From positions 1 through 64,000 of the forward strand of contig JBBQHI010000002.1 of assembly GCA_038323835.1 (NCBI GenBank): 64,000 nucleotides of DNA, given 5' to 3'. The number at the start of each line of letters is the position of its first letter. The first letter of the stretch is position 1. Below the pieces are notes generated by a model. That model saw only the letters and a program-made list of their open reading frames with translations. It searched no databases and was not told the DNA's origin. The position numbers and the translations under genes were made by a program. Origin of the DNA: JACVRW01 sp038323835. GTDB lineage: Bacteria; Actinomycetota; Thermoleophilia; Solirubrobacterales; Thermoleophilaceae. Positions 52,786-61,447 of the stretch are shown here, piece by piece.

Positions 52786-54051
52786 TTAGGGCCCGCCGAG
52801 CGTCCGCAGCGAGAGTCGGTTGTGGAAGCCGTACCGGGTGCCGCCGGGCGGCGACTGCCAGCTGGTCGCGTACTTCGCGTACATCAGCGCTCGGGCCGCC
52901 CACCAGGTGCCCACCGGAGTCGGGCCGCCGTTGCACGCGCCGGCCGAGTAGCCGGGACGGTTCAGGTAGAGGTAGGCATCCACCTTCGTGTTGGCGGTGG
53001 CCGTGGTGGGCGCCGGGCCGAGGCCGCGGAACGCCGGGTGGCACCAGATGTTGATGGTGCGCCAGATGTGGCGGCTGTGGCTGATCCAGTGGCGGTAGTG
53101 CACCGGGCCGCGGCCGTTGTAAGAGGTGTTGATCACGAAGGGCTTGCCGCCCACGCGGCGGGAGATGTCCAGCCCGTGGAGGATGTTCGACCGCGTCCAG
53201 TCGTGGTGGGTCACGTTCAGCATGAACCCGCGCACCCTGTCCACGCCGATGAAGCGCAGCTGCTTGGCCGTGCGCTTGGCCGGCTCCCAGTCGGAGGCCC
53301 CCGCCTCGAGGTAGATGGTGGCGTTCGGCAGCTGCGACAGCTTGCTCACCCCGTAGCGCAGCGTGCGCAGGCGGGCGCCGCGGCGGCTGGCGGCCAGGCA
53401 GTCGAGGGTGCCGAGCGAGTCGGGCTCGAAGCCGATCACCACGCGGGCGTTGCCCACCGCCCGGACGAAGTCGTCGTACCAGTCGCGGGTCCGCGCATCC
53501 TCCTTGGCACCGCCACCGAGGTAGCCGTGGCCGCAGCCCACTCCCTGGTGGCGCATGACCATCATCTGGGGCACGGACCCGGGCTGGTCACACTGCACCC
53601 GGTCGAGGAAGCCGCGCACCTTCTTCACCATGTGGGGCCGGGTGAAGCGGCCGAACCAGCGGGCCCGGGGCTGGCGCGCCAGGCGCCAGATCAGCGCCGC
53701 CCGGCCGTCCTGGCCGCGGCGCTTGTACTTGACCCAGTCCCCGTAGGCGGGCTCCATGCGGTCCACGAAGTAGGTGAGTCCCAGGAGGGGGTCGGGAGCG
53801 GCCGGGTCCACGCCGCGAGGATCGATGCCGGGAGGCACGACCGACTGCGAGAGGTGCGCCTTGACGCAGGCGGCCCAGTCCTCGGGGTATTCGCCCACCG
53901 GCCCGTGGGGCACGGTGGCGGAGGCCACGGCGAAGCGCTGCGGCAGCAGCGGTCCACGGGCCGGGAGCTGGGCGCTTGCCGCGGCGGGGCAGAGCAGAGC
54001 GGCGGCGAGAGCCGCACCGGCGATTCGGCGAAGGGGCATCACTCTGTCCAT
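52786..54051 (-). CDS. Secreted glycoside hydrolase family 6-like protein
   Basis: The 421-residue precursor has a signal peptide (to ASA near 27). GH6 blocks are clear: VVIGFEPDSLGTLDCLA with the catalytic-acid-type Asp, ATIYLEAGASDWEPA, GFMLNVTHHDWTRSN and NIWCHPAFRGLG. But the strand that usually reads VIDTSRNG is VINTSYNGRG, so the Asp is Asn, and the YDLPDRDCG loop is replaced by GVGCGHGYLGGG. It may be a non-cellulase relative or a binding protein. ATG 54051 is taken; ATG 54039 is also possible. Converges with the glycosyltransferase. Confidence 0.78.
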   Translation of the reverse strand: MDRVMPLRRIAGAALAAALLCPAAASAQLPARGPLLPQRFAVASATVPHGPVGEYPEDWAACVKAHLSQSVVPPGIDPRGVDPAAPDPLLGLTYFVDRMEPAYGDWVKYKRRGQDGRAALIWRLARQPRARWFGRFTRPHMVKKVRGFLDRVQCDQPGSVPQMMVMRHQGVGCGHGYLGGGAKEDARTRDWYDDFVRAVGNARVVIGFEPDSLGTLDCLAASRRGARLRTLRYGVSKLSQLPNATIYLEAGASDWEPAKRTAKQLRFIGVDRVRGFMLNVTHHDWTRSNILHGLDISRRVGGKPFVINTSYNGRGPVHYRHWISHSRHIWRTINIWCHPAFRGLGPAPTTATANTKVDAYLYLNRPGYSAGACNGGPTPVGTWWAARALMYAKYATSWQSPPGGTRYGFHNRLSLRTLGGP

Positions 54052-54253
54052 CGGCAGCGTGGGGTCAGGGTTGAAGCGGGCGGCGCGGGGGCGGACGCTT
54101 CTGGCGCGTTCGCTACGCTCCGGCCGCGACCGTCCCCCACCGGCGGCGCATGTCCCAGAGCCGTAGAGGGCCGCCCTTTGCGGCGCGCCCACCGGGCCCC
54201 CCTCCGACCTTGATCGAGAAGCGCCATATCGCCCTGCGTGGCCCCGGGTGCAC

Positions 54254-55711
54254 ATGCGCCTGAACCGCCGTGGATTCGTGAAGGCCGGGGCCGCGGGCGC
54301 GGCCGGCGCCGCCCTTCTCCCGGCCGCGGCGTGCGACCTCCCCGCCACCGGGTCGAAGGGGCGCAAGAACGTGCTCGTCCTGATCATCGACAGCCTGCGT
54401 CCCGACCACGTGGGCGCGTACGGGTCGCCCCAGATCCAGACACCGGCCGTGAACTCGCTGGCCGGCCGCGGGCTGCGGTTCAACCGCGCCTTTCCCGAGG
54501 CGATGGTGACGCTCCCCGCCCGGCGCTCCATCTTCACCAGCCGCCGCATCTTCCCCTTCCGCAACTTCGTGCCGGATCCGAGGCTGGGGTCCAGCCCGGG
54601 CTGGGAGGAGATCAAGGACCCCGAGCACCGGACCTTCACCGCGGAGCTCAAGCACGCGGGCTACTGGACGGCGCAGGTCAGCGACAACCCGTTCCTGGCC
54701 TTCACCGCGCCCTACATGCCCTTCCGGAAGACGTTCAACCGCTGGGACACCATCGTCGGCCAGGTGGGCTTTCTCCATCCGCCCCAGAGCGTGAGCCTGG
54801 AGACGGTCAACCACTGGCTCCCGCCCGTGCTGCGCGACGACCGCTACACGCCCGGGATGCGCAAGTACCTGGCCAACTCGGGCGCGGGCGTGAACGAGGA
54901 GGAGACCTGCGCCGCCCGGGTCTACTCCAAGGCCATGGACGTGCTGGACGAGCTGAGCGTGCGCGAGCCCTGGTGCTTCGTGGTGGACTGCTTTGACCCC
55001 CACGAGCCCTGGAGCCCGGCCAAGAAGTACATCGACATGTACGGGGACCCGAAGTACCGGGGGCCGGAGATCGGGGCCACGCGCTACGGCAACTCGGACT
55101 ACCTGACCGAGGACCAGCTCCGGCGCCTGCACGCGGTCTACGCCGCCGAGGTGACCCAGACCGATCACTGGCTCGGGCGCTTCCTCGACAAGTTCTACGA
55201 GCGCGGGCTGGACGAGAACACCGTGATCGTGATGCTCAGCGACCACGGCTACCTGCTGGGCGAGCGCGGGCTCACCGGCAAGGTGCCGTCGCAGCTCCAC
55301 CCCGAGCTGGCCCAGGTGCCGTTCATCGTGATCCACCCCGACGACAAGGCCGCGGGGGAGGTCAGCTCGCACTTCGCCTCGACCCACGACGTCGGGCCCA
55401 CCATCCTCTCGATGGTGGGGGTGAACCAGCCCGGCTGGATGGAGGGGCTCGACCTGTCCTCCCTGCTGGACGGCGAGCAGCCCACCGATCCCCGCCCCTT
55501 CCACTACGGCGGGATGTACAACCGCTTCTTCATCCGCACCGACGAGTGGCTCCTGATCGGGGACAACCGCGGCCAGGAGCGCTCGCTCTACGACCTGACC
55601 CAGGACCCGCACGAGTTCACCGACGTGGTGAAGGACCACCCGAAGCTCTCCGAGGAGCTCTACCAGCAGGTGCTCAAGTCGGCCGGCGGGCCGCTGCCCT
55701 ACTACGAGTAG
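54254..55711 (+). CDS. Tat-exported sulfatase-fold hydrolase with Thr nucleophile
   Basis: The 485-residue protein starts with NRRGFVKAGAAGAAGAALL, a twin-arginine signal (with AAAC that could be a lipobox). The alkaline-phosphatase-superfamily core has LIIDSLRPDHVGAYG, VDCFDPHEPW and MLSDHGYLLGERG. The sulfatase motif CxPxR is T86-L-P-A-R90: Thr replaces the Cys/Ser changed to formylglycine. Thr is the nucleophile in related phosphoethanolamine and phosphoglycerol transferases, so it may act on phosphate esters instead of sulfates. ATG 54254 is chosen over GTG 54248. Confidence 0.8.
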   Translation: MRLNRRGFVKAGAAGAAGAALLPAAACDLPATGSKGRKNVLVLIIDSLRPDHVGAYGSPQIQTPAVNSLAGRGLRFNRAFPEAMVTLPARRSIFTSRRIFPFRNFVPDPRLGSSPGWEEIKDPEHRTFTAELKHAGYWTAQVSDNPFLAFTAPYMPFRKTFNRWDTIVGQVGFLHPPQSVSLETVNHWLPPVLRDDRYTPGMRKYLANSGAGVNEEETCAARVYSKAMDVLDELSVREPWCFVVDCFDPHEPWSPAKKYIDMYGDPKYRGPEIGATRYGNSDYLTEDQLRRLHAVYAAEVTQTDHWLGRFLDKFYERGLDENTVIVMLSDHGYLLGERGLTGKVPSQLHPELAQVPFIVIHPDDKAAGEVSSHFASTHDVGPTILSMVGVNQPGWMEGLDLSSLLDGEQPTDPRPFHYGGMYNRFFIRTDEWLLIGDNRGQERSLYDLTQDPHEFTDVVKDHPKLSEELYQQVLKSAGGPLPYYE

Positions 55712-55767
55712 CCCCGCCCGCCCCGTGCGGCTACGCTGCGCCGGAGCAGCGACAGGAGGGCACGTAG

Positions 55768-57396
55768 ATGGAGGACTCGCAGACGAGCGGCGCCACCGGG
55801 GTGCCGCTGCTGGAGGAGACGATCGGCGCGAACCTGGAGCGCACGGCGGCGGCCCACGGGGATCGGGACGCGCTGGTCAGCCGCCATCAGGGCCTGCGCT
55901 ACACCTACGCCGAGCTGGACGCGGCGGTGGACGAGGTGGCACGCGGGCTCATGGCCCTCGGCCTCGCGCGCGGTGACCGCCTGGGCATCTGGAGCCCGAA
56001 CTGCGCGGAGTGGGTGCTGGTCCAGTACGCCACGGCGAAGCTCGGCGTGATCCTGGTGAACGTGAACCCCGCGTACCGCACGTCGGAGCTCGAGTACGCG
56101 CTGCGCCAGTCGGGCTGCCGGGTGCTGGTGTCTTCCGAGTCCTTCAAGAGCTCGGACTACCGGGCCATGGTGGAGGAGGTGCGGCCCCGGCTGCCGGCAC
56201 TCGAGCGGGTGATCTTCCTCGGCACCCCCGGATGGGACGAGCTTCTGACCGCCGGCGCGGGCGTGGACCCGGCCGGCCTGCGGGCCAGCTCCGGGGGGCT
56301 GGACCCGGGCGACGCCGTGAACATCCAGTACACGAGCGGCACCACCGGCTCGCCCAAGGGTGCCGCGCTGTCCCACCGGAACATCCTCAACAACGGGTAC
56401 TTCGTGGGTGAGGGATGCGCCTTCACCGAGAAGGATCGTGTCTGCGTCCCGGTGCCCTTCTACCACTGCTTCGGCATGGTGATGGGCAACCTCGGCTGCA
56501 CCACCCACGGCGCGTGCATCGTCATACCCTCCGCCGCCTTCGAGCCCGGAGCGGTACTGGAGGCGGCCGAGGAGGAACGCTGCACGTGCCTGTACGGGGT
56601 GCCGACGATGTTCATCGCCGAGCTCGGGCACCCGGAGTTCGAGCGCTTCGACCTGTCCTCCCTGCGCACCGGCATCATGGCCGGCTCGCCCTGTCCGGAG
56701 GAGGTCATGCGCCAGGTGATCGACCGCATGCACATGAGCGAGGTCACCATTTGCTACGGCATGACCGAGACCTCGCCGGTGTCGACGCAGACCGGCGCCG
56801 ACGACTCGCTGGAGCACCGCGTGGGCACCGTCGGCCGCGTGCATCCGCACGTGGAGATCAAGGTGATCGACCCCGCGAGCGGCCGGACCGTGCCGCGCGG
56901 GAAGACCGGGGAGTTCTGCACGCGCGGATACTCGGTGATGACCGGCTACTGGCAGGACCCGGAGCGCACCGCGGAGGCGCTCGACGGGGACGGGTGGATG
57001 CACACGGGCGACCTGGCCACGATCGACGACGACGGCTACGCCAGGATCGTGGGCCGCACGAAGGACATGGTGATCAGGGGCGGCGAGAACGTGTATCCCC
57101 GCGAGGTGGAGGAGTACCTCTACGGCCACCCCGCGATCGCCGACGTCCAGGTGATCGGCATTCCCGACGAGCGCTACGGCGAGGAGCTGATGGCCTGGGT
57201 GGTGCTGAAGCCCGGCGCCGAGCTGGACCTCGGAGGCCTGCGCGAGTTCTGCGACGGCCGGATCGCCCACTACAAGGTGCCGCGCCGCCTGAAGCTCGTT
57301 GACGAGTTCCCGATGACGATCACCGGCAAGGTCCAGAAGTTCAAGATGCGGGAGGCGGCGATCGAGGAGCTCGGGCTGGCGAAGACGCCGGTGTGA
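55768..57396 (+). CDS. AMP-forming acyl-CoA ligase
   Basis: This 542-residue ANL enzyme activates a carboxylate (probably a fatty acid) as acyl-AMP and then CoA thioester. It has IQYTSGTTGSPKGAALSHRN, YGMTETSPVSTQT, GWMHTGDLATIDDDGYARI and the C-terminal RTKDMVIRGGENVYPREVEEY and MTITGKVQKFKM with the catalytic Lys. A Shine-Dalgarno GGAGGG is eight bases before ATG 55768, and TACGCT is about 30 bases before. It stands alone between the sulfatase-like gene and the convergent repeat protein. Confidence 0.92.
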   Translation: MEDSQTSGATGVPLLEETIGANLERTAAAHGDRDALVSRHQGLRYTYAELDAAVDEVARGLMALGLARGDRLGIWSPNCAEWVLVQYATAKLGVILVNVNPAYRTSELEYALRQSGCRVLVSSESFKSSDYRAMVEEVRPRLPALERVIFLGTPGWDELLTAGAGVDPAGLRASSGGLDPGDAVNIQYTSGTTGSPKGAALSHRNILNNGYFVGEGCAFTEKDRVCVPVPFYHCFGMVMGNLGCTTHGACIVIPSAAFEPGAVLEAAEEERCTCLYGVPTMFIAELGHPEFERFDLSSLRTGIMAGSPCPEEVMRQVIDRMHMSEVTICYGMTETSPVSTQTGADDSLEHRVGTVGRVHPHVEIKVIDPASGRTVPRGKTGEFCTRGYSVMTGYWQDPERTAEALDGDGWMHTGDLATIDDDGYARIVGRTKDMVIRGGENVYPREVEEYLYGHPAIADVQVIGIPDERYGEELMAWVVLKPGAELDLGGLREFCDGRIAHYKVPRRLKLVDEFPMTITGKVQKFKMREAAIEELGLAKTPV

Positions 57397-57497
57397 GGGC
57401 CGCGGCCGCCATCGCGGCCGCGGCGGGCGACTCGTCCTTCGGCGTGACGCTCAGGCACGTGAAGCGCACGAGGGGCTGACGCTGCGCCGGACCGGCG

Positions 57498-59300
57498 TCA
57501 GCAGCTCTTCTTCTTGTCGTTCCCCGCGCAGGCGTCCTTGCCGGAGCCGCCGTTCAGGCTGTCCCTGCTGCCGTTGCCGTTGAGCCGGTCCTTGCCGGAT
57601 CCGCCCGCGAGCTTGTCCTTGCCCGAGCCGCCTGCCAGGCGGTCGTTGCCCGAGTCGCCGGCTTCGCTGTCGTTGCCCGACCCGCCGGCGAGGCTGTCGT
57701 TGCCGGTTCCGCCGTGAAGCTGGTCGTTGCCCGAGTCGCCCGACACCTTGTCCTTGCCGGAGTCGCCGCTCAGGCGGTCGTTCCCCTTCCCGCCGGAGAT
57801 GCTGTCGTTCCCCGACCCGCCGCAGACCCGGTCGTTGCCGCCCAGGCCACTGATCTTGTCGTTGCCGCCCAGGCCGACGATCACGTCGGCTCGGCGAGTT
57901 CCCCGGAGCTTGTCCTTGTGGCTCGTGCCGATGATCGTGGCCCGCTTGCCCCCGCACTTGGGCACCTTGGTCGTGCCGCCGGATCCGCCGGGCCCGCCCG
58001 GCCCGCCGGGGCCGCCCCCGGAAGCGGCCGAGTCGCCCTGCAGGCGAACGATGGCACCGGTGGGCGTACCGGTACCGGCCGTGCCCGCGAGGACGATCCG
58101 GCCATCACTCTGAAGCGCCATGCCGTAGGCCACGGCATCCCCCGCCGGGAAGCTCACCGTTCGCTTCCCGCCGGGGCCGAAGGCCGCGTCGGGCGTACCT
58201 CCGGGCTGGAGGCGCGCGATGGCAAGGCCTGCGTCGGCGGAGCCGGCAAGCAGAATCTTGCCGCTCGACTGAAGCGCAATCGCCTCTGCTGCATCGTTCC
58301 CCCCGAAGTCGACGTCGACCGTGTTCTTGCCGTTCAGCGTGCGGTCGCCCAGCCCGCCGTTCGCGGTGAGCCGCGTGAGGATGAAGTTGTCTGCCGTGCT
58401 CCCGTAGCCGGCCACATCGATCCTTCCGTCCGGCTCGATCACCAGATCCTCGGCGGATCCCGACGCGCCGAAGGAGAACCTGCGGAGGCCGGCCATGCCG
58501 AACGTCGTATCGAGGGCCATGCCCGACGTGCGGGCCACGAGGTCGTCGTTGCCCCCGGCGCCGGCCGAGTAGCCCGCGGTGAGAACCCGCCCGTCGGGCT
58601 GAACGGCGAGCCGGACCACCCCGTCGCCGCCGTCGGGCTGGAACACGACGTCGCCCGTCTCGTCGGGCGAGCCGTCGCTGTTCAGCCGCTCGACGAACGA
58701 GTCCGTCTCCGTCTTGCCGATCGGCGTCCAGGTGCCCGCCATCACGATCTTGCCGCTGGCGTCCACGGCCACGTCGTTGCCCGAGCCGATCCGGGGGCGC
58801 GCGATGCCGTCGCCGTCGACGCCACCGGCCCCGAATGAGGCGTCCAGGAGCCCGCTGGGCAGGAGGCGCACCACCGTGGCCAGGTCCAGGCTGCCGCTCG
58901 GGCTCGTACCGGACACCACGATCTTGCCGTCGGGCTGGATCGCCACGGCGTTGGCCACGTCCTGCCCGCGCTGGGGCAGGGACACGACGTTCACGAGCAC
59001 CGTCCCCCCCACTCCGAATCCGTTGTCCGGGGAGCCGTCGGCGTTCAGGCGCGTAATGGCCATGTCGGTCTCGCCCGGATTGGCGAAGGCGTAGCCGACC
59101 AGCACGATCTTGCCGTCCCGCTGGATCGCGACGTCGGAATAACCGCCCTCCTTGCCCGCGGGATTCAGGCTCACCTTCCCACCGTCGCCGAAGCTCGTGT
59201 CGAGCTCCCCGGGCGCGGCCGGCGCGGCGGTGGCGAGGGCGGCCGAGAGGGCCAGGGCGAGGACGCTCGTGAGCACGAGCCGAGGGAGGGATCGGGTCAT
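57498..59300 (-). CDS. Secreted delta-60 repeat and RTX calcium-binding protein
   Basis: The 600-residue precursor has a signal peptide (ending ATAAPA near 29). Residues 30-420 contain about seven delta-60 type units (LDTSFGDGGKVSL..., DVAIQRDGKIVLVGYAF), likely a beta-propeller. After a Gly/Pro linker (430-445), residues 460-590 carry about 12 RTX nonapeptides such as GGSGNDSISGGKGNDRL that fold on binding calcium. The C-terminus has two Cys. RTX after delta-60 repeats is an unusual order; no type I exporter is nearby, so the Sec pathway is likely. An 8-bp inverted repeat overlaps the stop (57475-57502). Confidence 0.85.
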   Translation of the reverse strand: MTRSLPRLVLTSVLALALSAALATAAPAAPGELDTSFGDGGKVSLNPAGKEGGYSDVAIQRDGKIVLVGYAFANPGETDMAITRLNADGSPDNGFGVGGTVLVNVVSLPQRGQDVANAVAIQPDGKIVVSGTSPSGSLDLATVVRLLPSGLLDASFGAGGVDGDGIARPRIGSGNDVAVDASGKIVMAGTWTPIGKTETDSFVERLNSDGSPDETGDVVFQPDGGDGVVRLAVQPDGRVLTAGYSAGAGGNDDLVARTSGMALDTTFGMAGLRRFSFGASGSAEDLVIEPDGRIDVAGYGSTADNFILTRLTANGGLGDRTLNGKNTVDVDFGGNDAAEAIALQSSGKILLAGSADAGLAIARLQPGGTPDAAFGPGGKRTVSFPAGDAVAYGMALQSDGRIVLAGTAGTGTPTGAIVRLQGDSAASGGGPGGPGGPGGSGGTTKVPKCGGKRATIIGTSHKDKLRGTRRADVIVGLGGNDKISGLGGNDRVCGGSGNDSISGGKGNDRLSGDSGKDKVSGDSGNDQLHGGTGNDSLAGGSGNDSEAGDSGNDRLAGGSGKDKLAGGSGKDRLNGNGSRDSLNGGSGKDACAGNDKKKSC

Positions 59301-59343
59301 GGTCAGGCGATCGTAGGTCGCCTTTGCGGGCGCCGCGCCGTAC

Positions 59344-59760
59344 CTACCGGTCGAGGTCCACGCGAACCGTGAGTGGGTCCGTGGCCATTAGCCCCACGGT
59401 CGCCAGGTTCATGATTGACCGCCGCCTCACGCGGGCGAGCGCCCTGAGGCGGCGGCGCGGGTCGTCATCCGGGAGCGCCCGCGCGCTGCCCGTACGCCAG
59501 CCGCGGCCGACCCTGACCCGCACGCGCGGGTTCACCTTGAGGTTGCGCACGTAGGCCGTGCTGTTCCCGTGCTCGGCCACGATCCAAAAGGTCTCGCCGT
59601 CCAGGCCGTCGCTGACCGGAGTGCGCCGCGGCTGCCCCGACCTGCGCCCGGTGGTCTCGAGGATGGCCGTGCCGGGAACCGGAACTCCGATCCGAAAGAG
59701 CGTCCGGACCACCGGATTGAAGGCGTACTTGGCGAGCCCCATGGCAAACCGCCGCTTCAC
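59344..59760 (-). CDS. Deazaflavin (F420)-dependent nitroreductase-family protein
   Basis: The 138 residues match the Ddn/DUF385 split-barrel family: VPGTAILETTGRRSGQPRRTPV binds the F420 phosphates, then GETFWIVAEHGNSTAYVRNLKVNPRVRVRVG. Such proteins reduce quinones or nitro compounds with reduced F420. The F420 link supports an actinobacterial host. Start uncertain: GTG 59760 or ATG 59742. A 151-bp gap without visible features separates it from the flavoprotein gene. Confidence 0.85.
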   Translation of the reverse strand: MKRRFAMGLAKYAFNPVVRTLFRIGVPVPGTAILETTGRRSGQPRRTPVSDGLDGETFWIVAEHGNSTAYVRNLKVNPRVRVRVGRGWRTGSARALPDDDPRRRLRALARVRRRSIMNLATVGLMATDPLTVRVDLDR

Positions 59761-59911
59761 AACAACAGCATCCCACTACCCGCTCAGCTGTGGAATGTGG
59801 GCCGCGGCACTCCTCGGAGGGGCGGCGACGGTTCGCGTCACCGGACGAGACCGTCAGTTCCGGTCTCGAACGGGGATGCGAACCGGAGCGAAAGCCCCTA
59901 CGCCAGAACCG

Positions 59912-61447
59912 TCAGGAGTGAAGCGGCTCCTTCATGGACTCCGTCTCCGGAGCCTCGATGTAGGGCTGCTGCTCGTCCTGCCCCTCCTCCTCGTGGTACG
60001 CCGACTCGGCGTTCACGGCCCAGATGTCGTGCTCCGTGCCCTTCACGAGGTTGTCCACCGCCCTCATGGCGGTGAGCATGGAGTGGTCCGAGTTGTTGTA
60101 ACGGTGCAGGCCATTGCGGCCGACCTGGATGAAGTTGTCGAGGCCGTCGAGCCAGGAGCGGATCCCGTGTACGCGCTCGGAGTAGTCGGCGTCGTACATC
60201 GGGTAGGCCTTGGGCACCCGCTGGACGAACCCGAATTCGAGCTGCTCGCGCTTGGCTAGCCCGAGCTGCTCGAGCTCGCGCATCCCGAGCTGGACGAGGG
60301 CGTCGTCGTCCATCTCCCACATCTTGTCCCCGGCGAAGCAGAAGAACTCGAGTCCCACGCAGGCCTTGGTGGGATCGGGGACCATCCACGGGCTCCAGGA
60401 CCGGAAGTTCTGGATGCGACCGACGTTCACGTTCGGGTCGTGGATGTAGATCCAGTTGTCGGGGAACAGGTCCTCGCCGTTCAGCACCAGGGCCACGGTG
60501 AGGAAGTCCCGGTAGCGGAGCCCGCGCGCGGCGGCCATGACCTCCGGCTTCGGGTGCGGCTCGGCCATGCCGACGGTGTTCCGCAGCGGCAGCGACGAGA
60601 TTACGGCCGAGGGCTCGAACACCAGGTCGTCTCCCACGTGCACACGACTGCAGCGGTCACCGGAGAACTCGAGCTTCGTAACACGGTGGTTTAGGAGCAC
60701 CTTGCCGCCGAGCTGCTCGATGTCCGTGGTCATCTGCTCCCACATCTGCCCGGGGCCGTAGCGGGGGTAGTTGAACTCGGAGATCAGGCTGGTGACCTTG
60801 TCGCCCCGGTTCCCGAAGAACGCGCTCCAGGCCGCCCGGAAGAACGACAGGTTCTTGATCCGCTGGGCGGCCCAATCGGCGCGGATCTCGGACGTGGGCA
60901 CGCCCCAGACCTTCTCGGTGTAGGACTTGAAGAACTGGTTGAAGAGATAGCGCCCGAAGCGGTTCGAAACCCACTCCTCGTAGGTCTCCTCCTTGCCCTT
61001 CGGCTTGACCGCCGCCCAGATGTACGACGTGAGCGCCCGGACCAGGTCCACGGGACCGAGCTTCTTGATCACGTCCATGCCACGCAGCGGGTAGTCGAGG
61101 AACTTCGCCTCACCATGGCGGTCGCGCCAGTAGATCCGCGACATGCGCGGGCGCCGGAGGAACTCCTCCTTCATGATCTCGTGCCAGAGGTCGTCCACCT
61201 CCTTCACCTTGGTGAAGAAACGGTGGCCGCCGAGGTCGAAGCGGTACTCGCCGCCCGGCCCCTCGCGCACGGCGGTCTTGGCGATGCCGCCGACCTGATC
61301 CTCGGCCTCGAGCACGATCACCGGGATCCCCTGCTTCGAGAGCAGGTAACCGGCGGTGAGGCCGGCAGGGCCTCCGCCGAGGATCACGACGGGCTTCTCG
61401 CGCAGCTCGGGGCGGGCAATCTGGTTCTGAGAGTTCACGTTGGTCAT
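59912..61447 (-). CDS. UDP-galactopyranose-mutase-like FAD protein
   Basis: This 511-residue flavoprotein has the FAD fingerprint VVILGGGPAGLTAGYLL at 19-35, EAEDQVGGIAKTAV, and FDLGGHRFFTKVKEVDDLW, a pattern of NAD(P)/FAD-dependent oxidoreductases annotated as UDP-galactopyranose mutase or protoporphyrinogen-oxidase-like. In an envelope-glycan neighbourhood the mutase or a related lipid-sugar oxidoreductase is likelier. ATG 61447 overlaps the glycosyltransferase stop as ATGA. The C-terminal tail is acidic (EEEGQDEQQPYIEAPE). Confidence 0.82.
   Translation of the reverse strand: MTNVNSQNQIARPELREKPVVILGGGPAGLTAGYLLSKQGIPVIVLEAEDQVGGIAKTAVREGPGGEYRFDLGGHRFFTKVKEVDDLWHEIMKEEFLRRPRMSRIYWRDRHGEAKFLDYPLRGMDVIKKLGPVDLVRALTSYIWAAVKPKGKEETYEEWVSNRFGRYLFNQFFKSYTEKVWGVPTSEIRADWAAQRIKNLSFFRAAWSAFFGNRGDKVTSLISEFNYPRYGPGQMWEQMTTDIEQLGGKVLLNHRVTKLEFSGDRCSRVHVGDDLVFEPSAVISSLPLRNTVGMAEPHPKPEVMAAARGLRYRDFLTVALVLNGEDLFPDNWIYIHDPNVNVGRIQNFRSWSPWMVPDPTKACVGLEFFCFAGDKMWEMDDDALVQLGMRELEQLGLAKREQLEFGFVQRVPKAYPMYDADYSERVHGIRSWLDGLDNFIQVGRNGLHRYNNSDHSMLTAMRAVDNLVKGTEHDIWAVNAESAYHEEEGQDEQQPYIEAPETESMKEPLHS

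Noticed and set aside
57475..57502. Hairpin after the RTX gene as a terminator
   Set aside because: The 8-bp arms GCTGACGC/GCGTCAGC pair well, but the right arm lies in the gene's own stop region and no T-tract follows on either strand.
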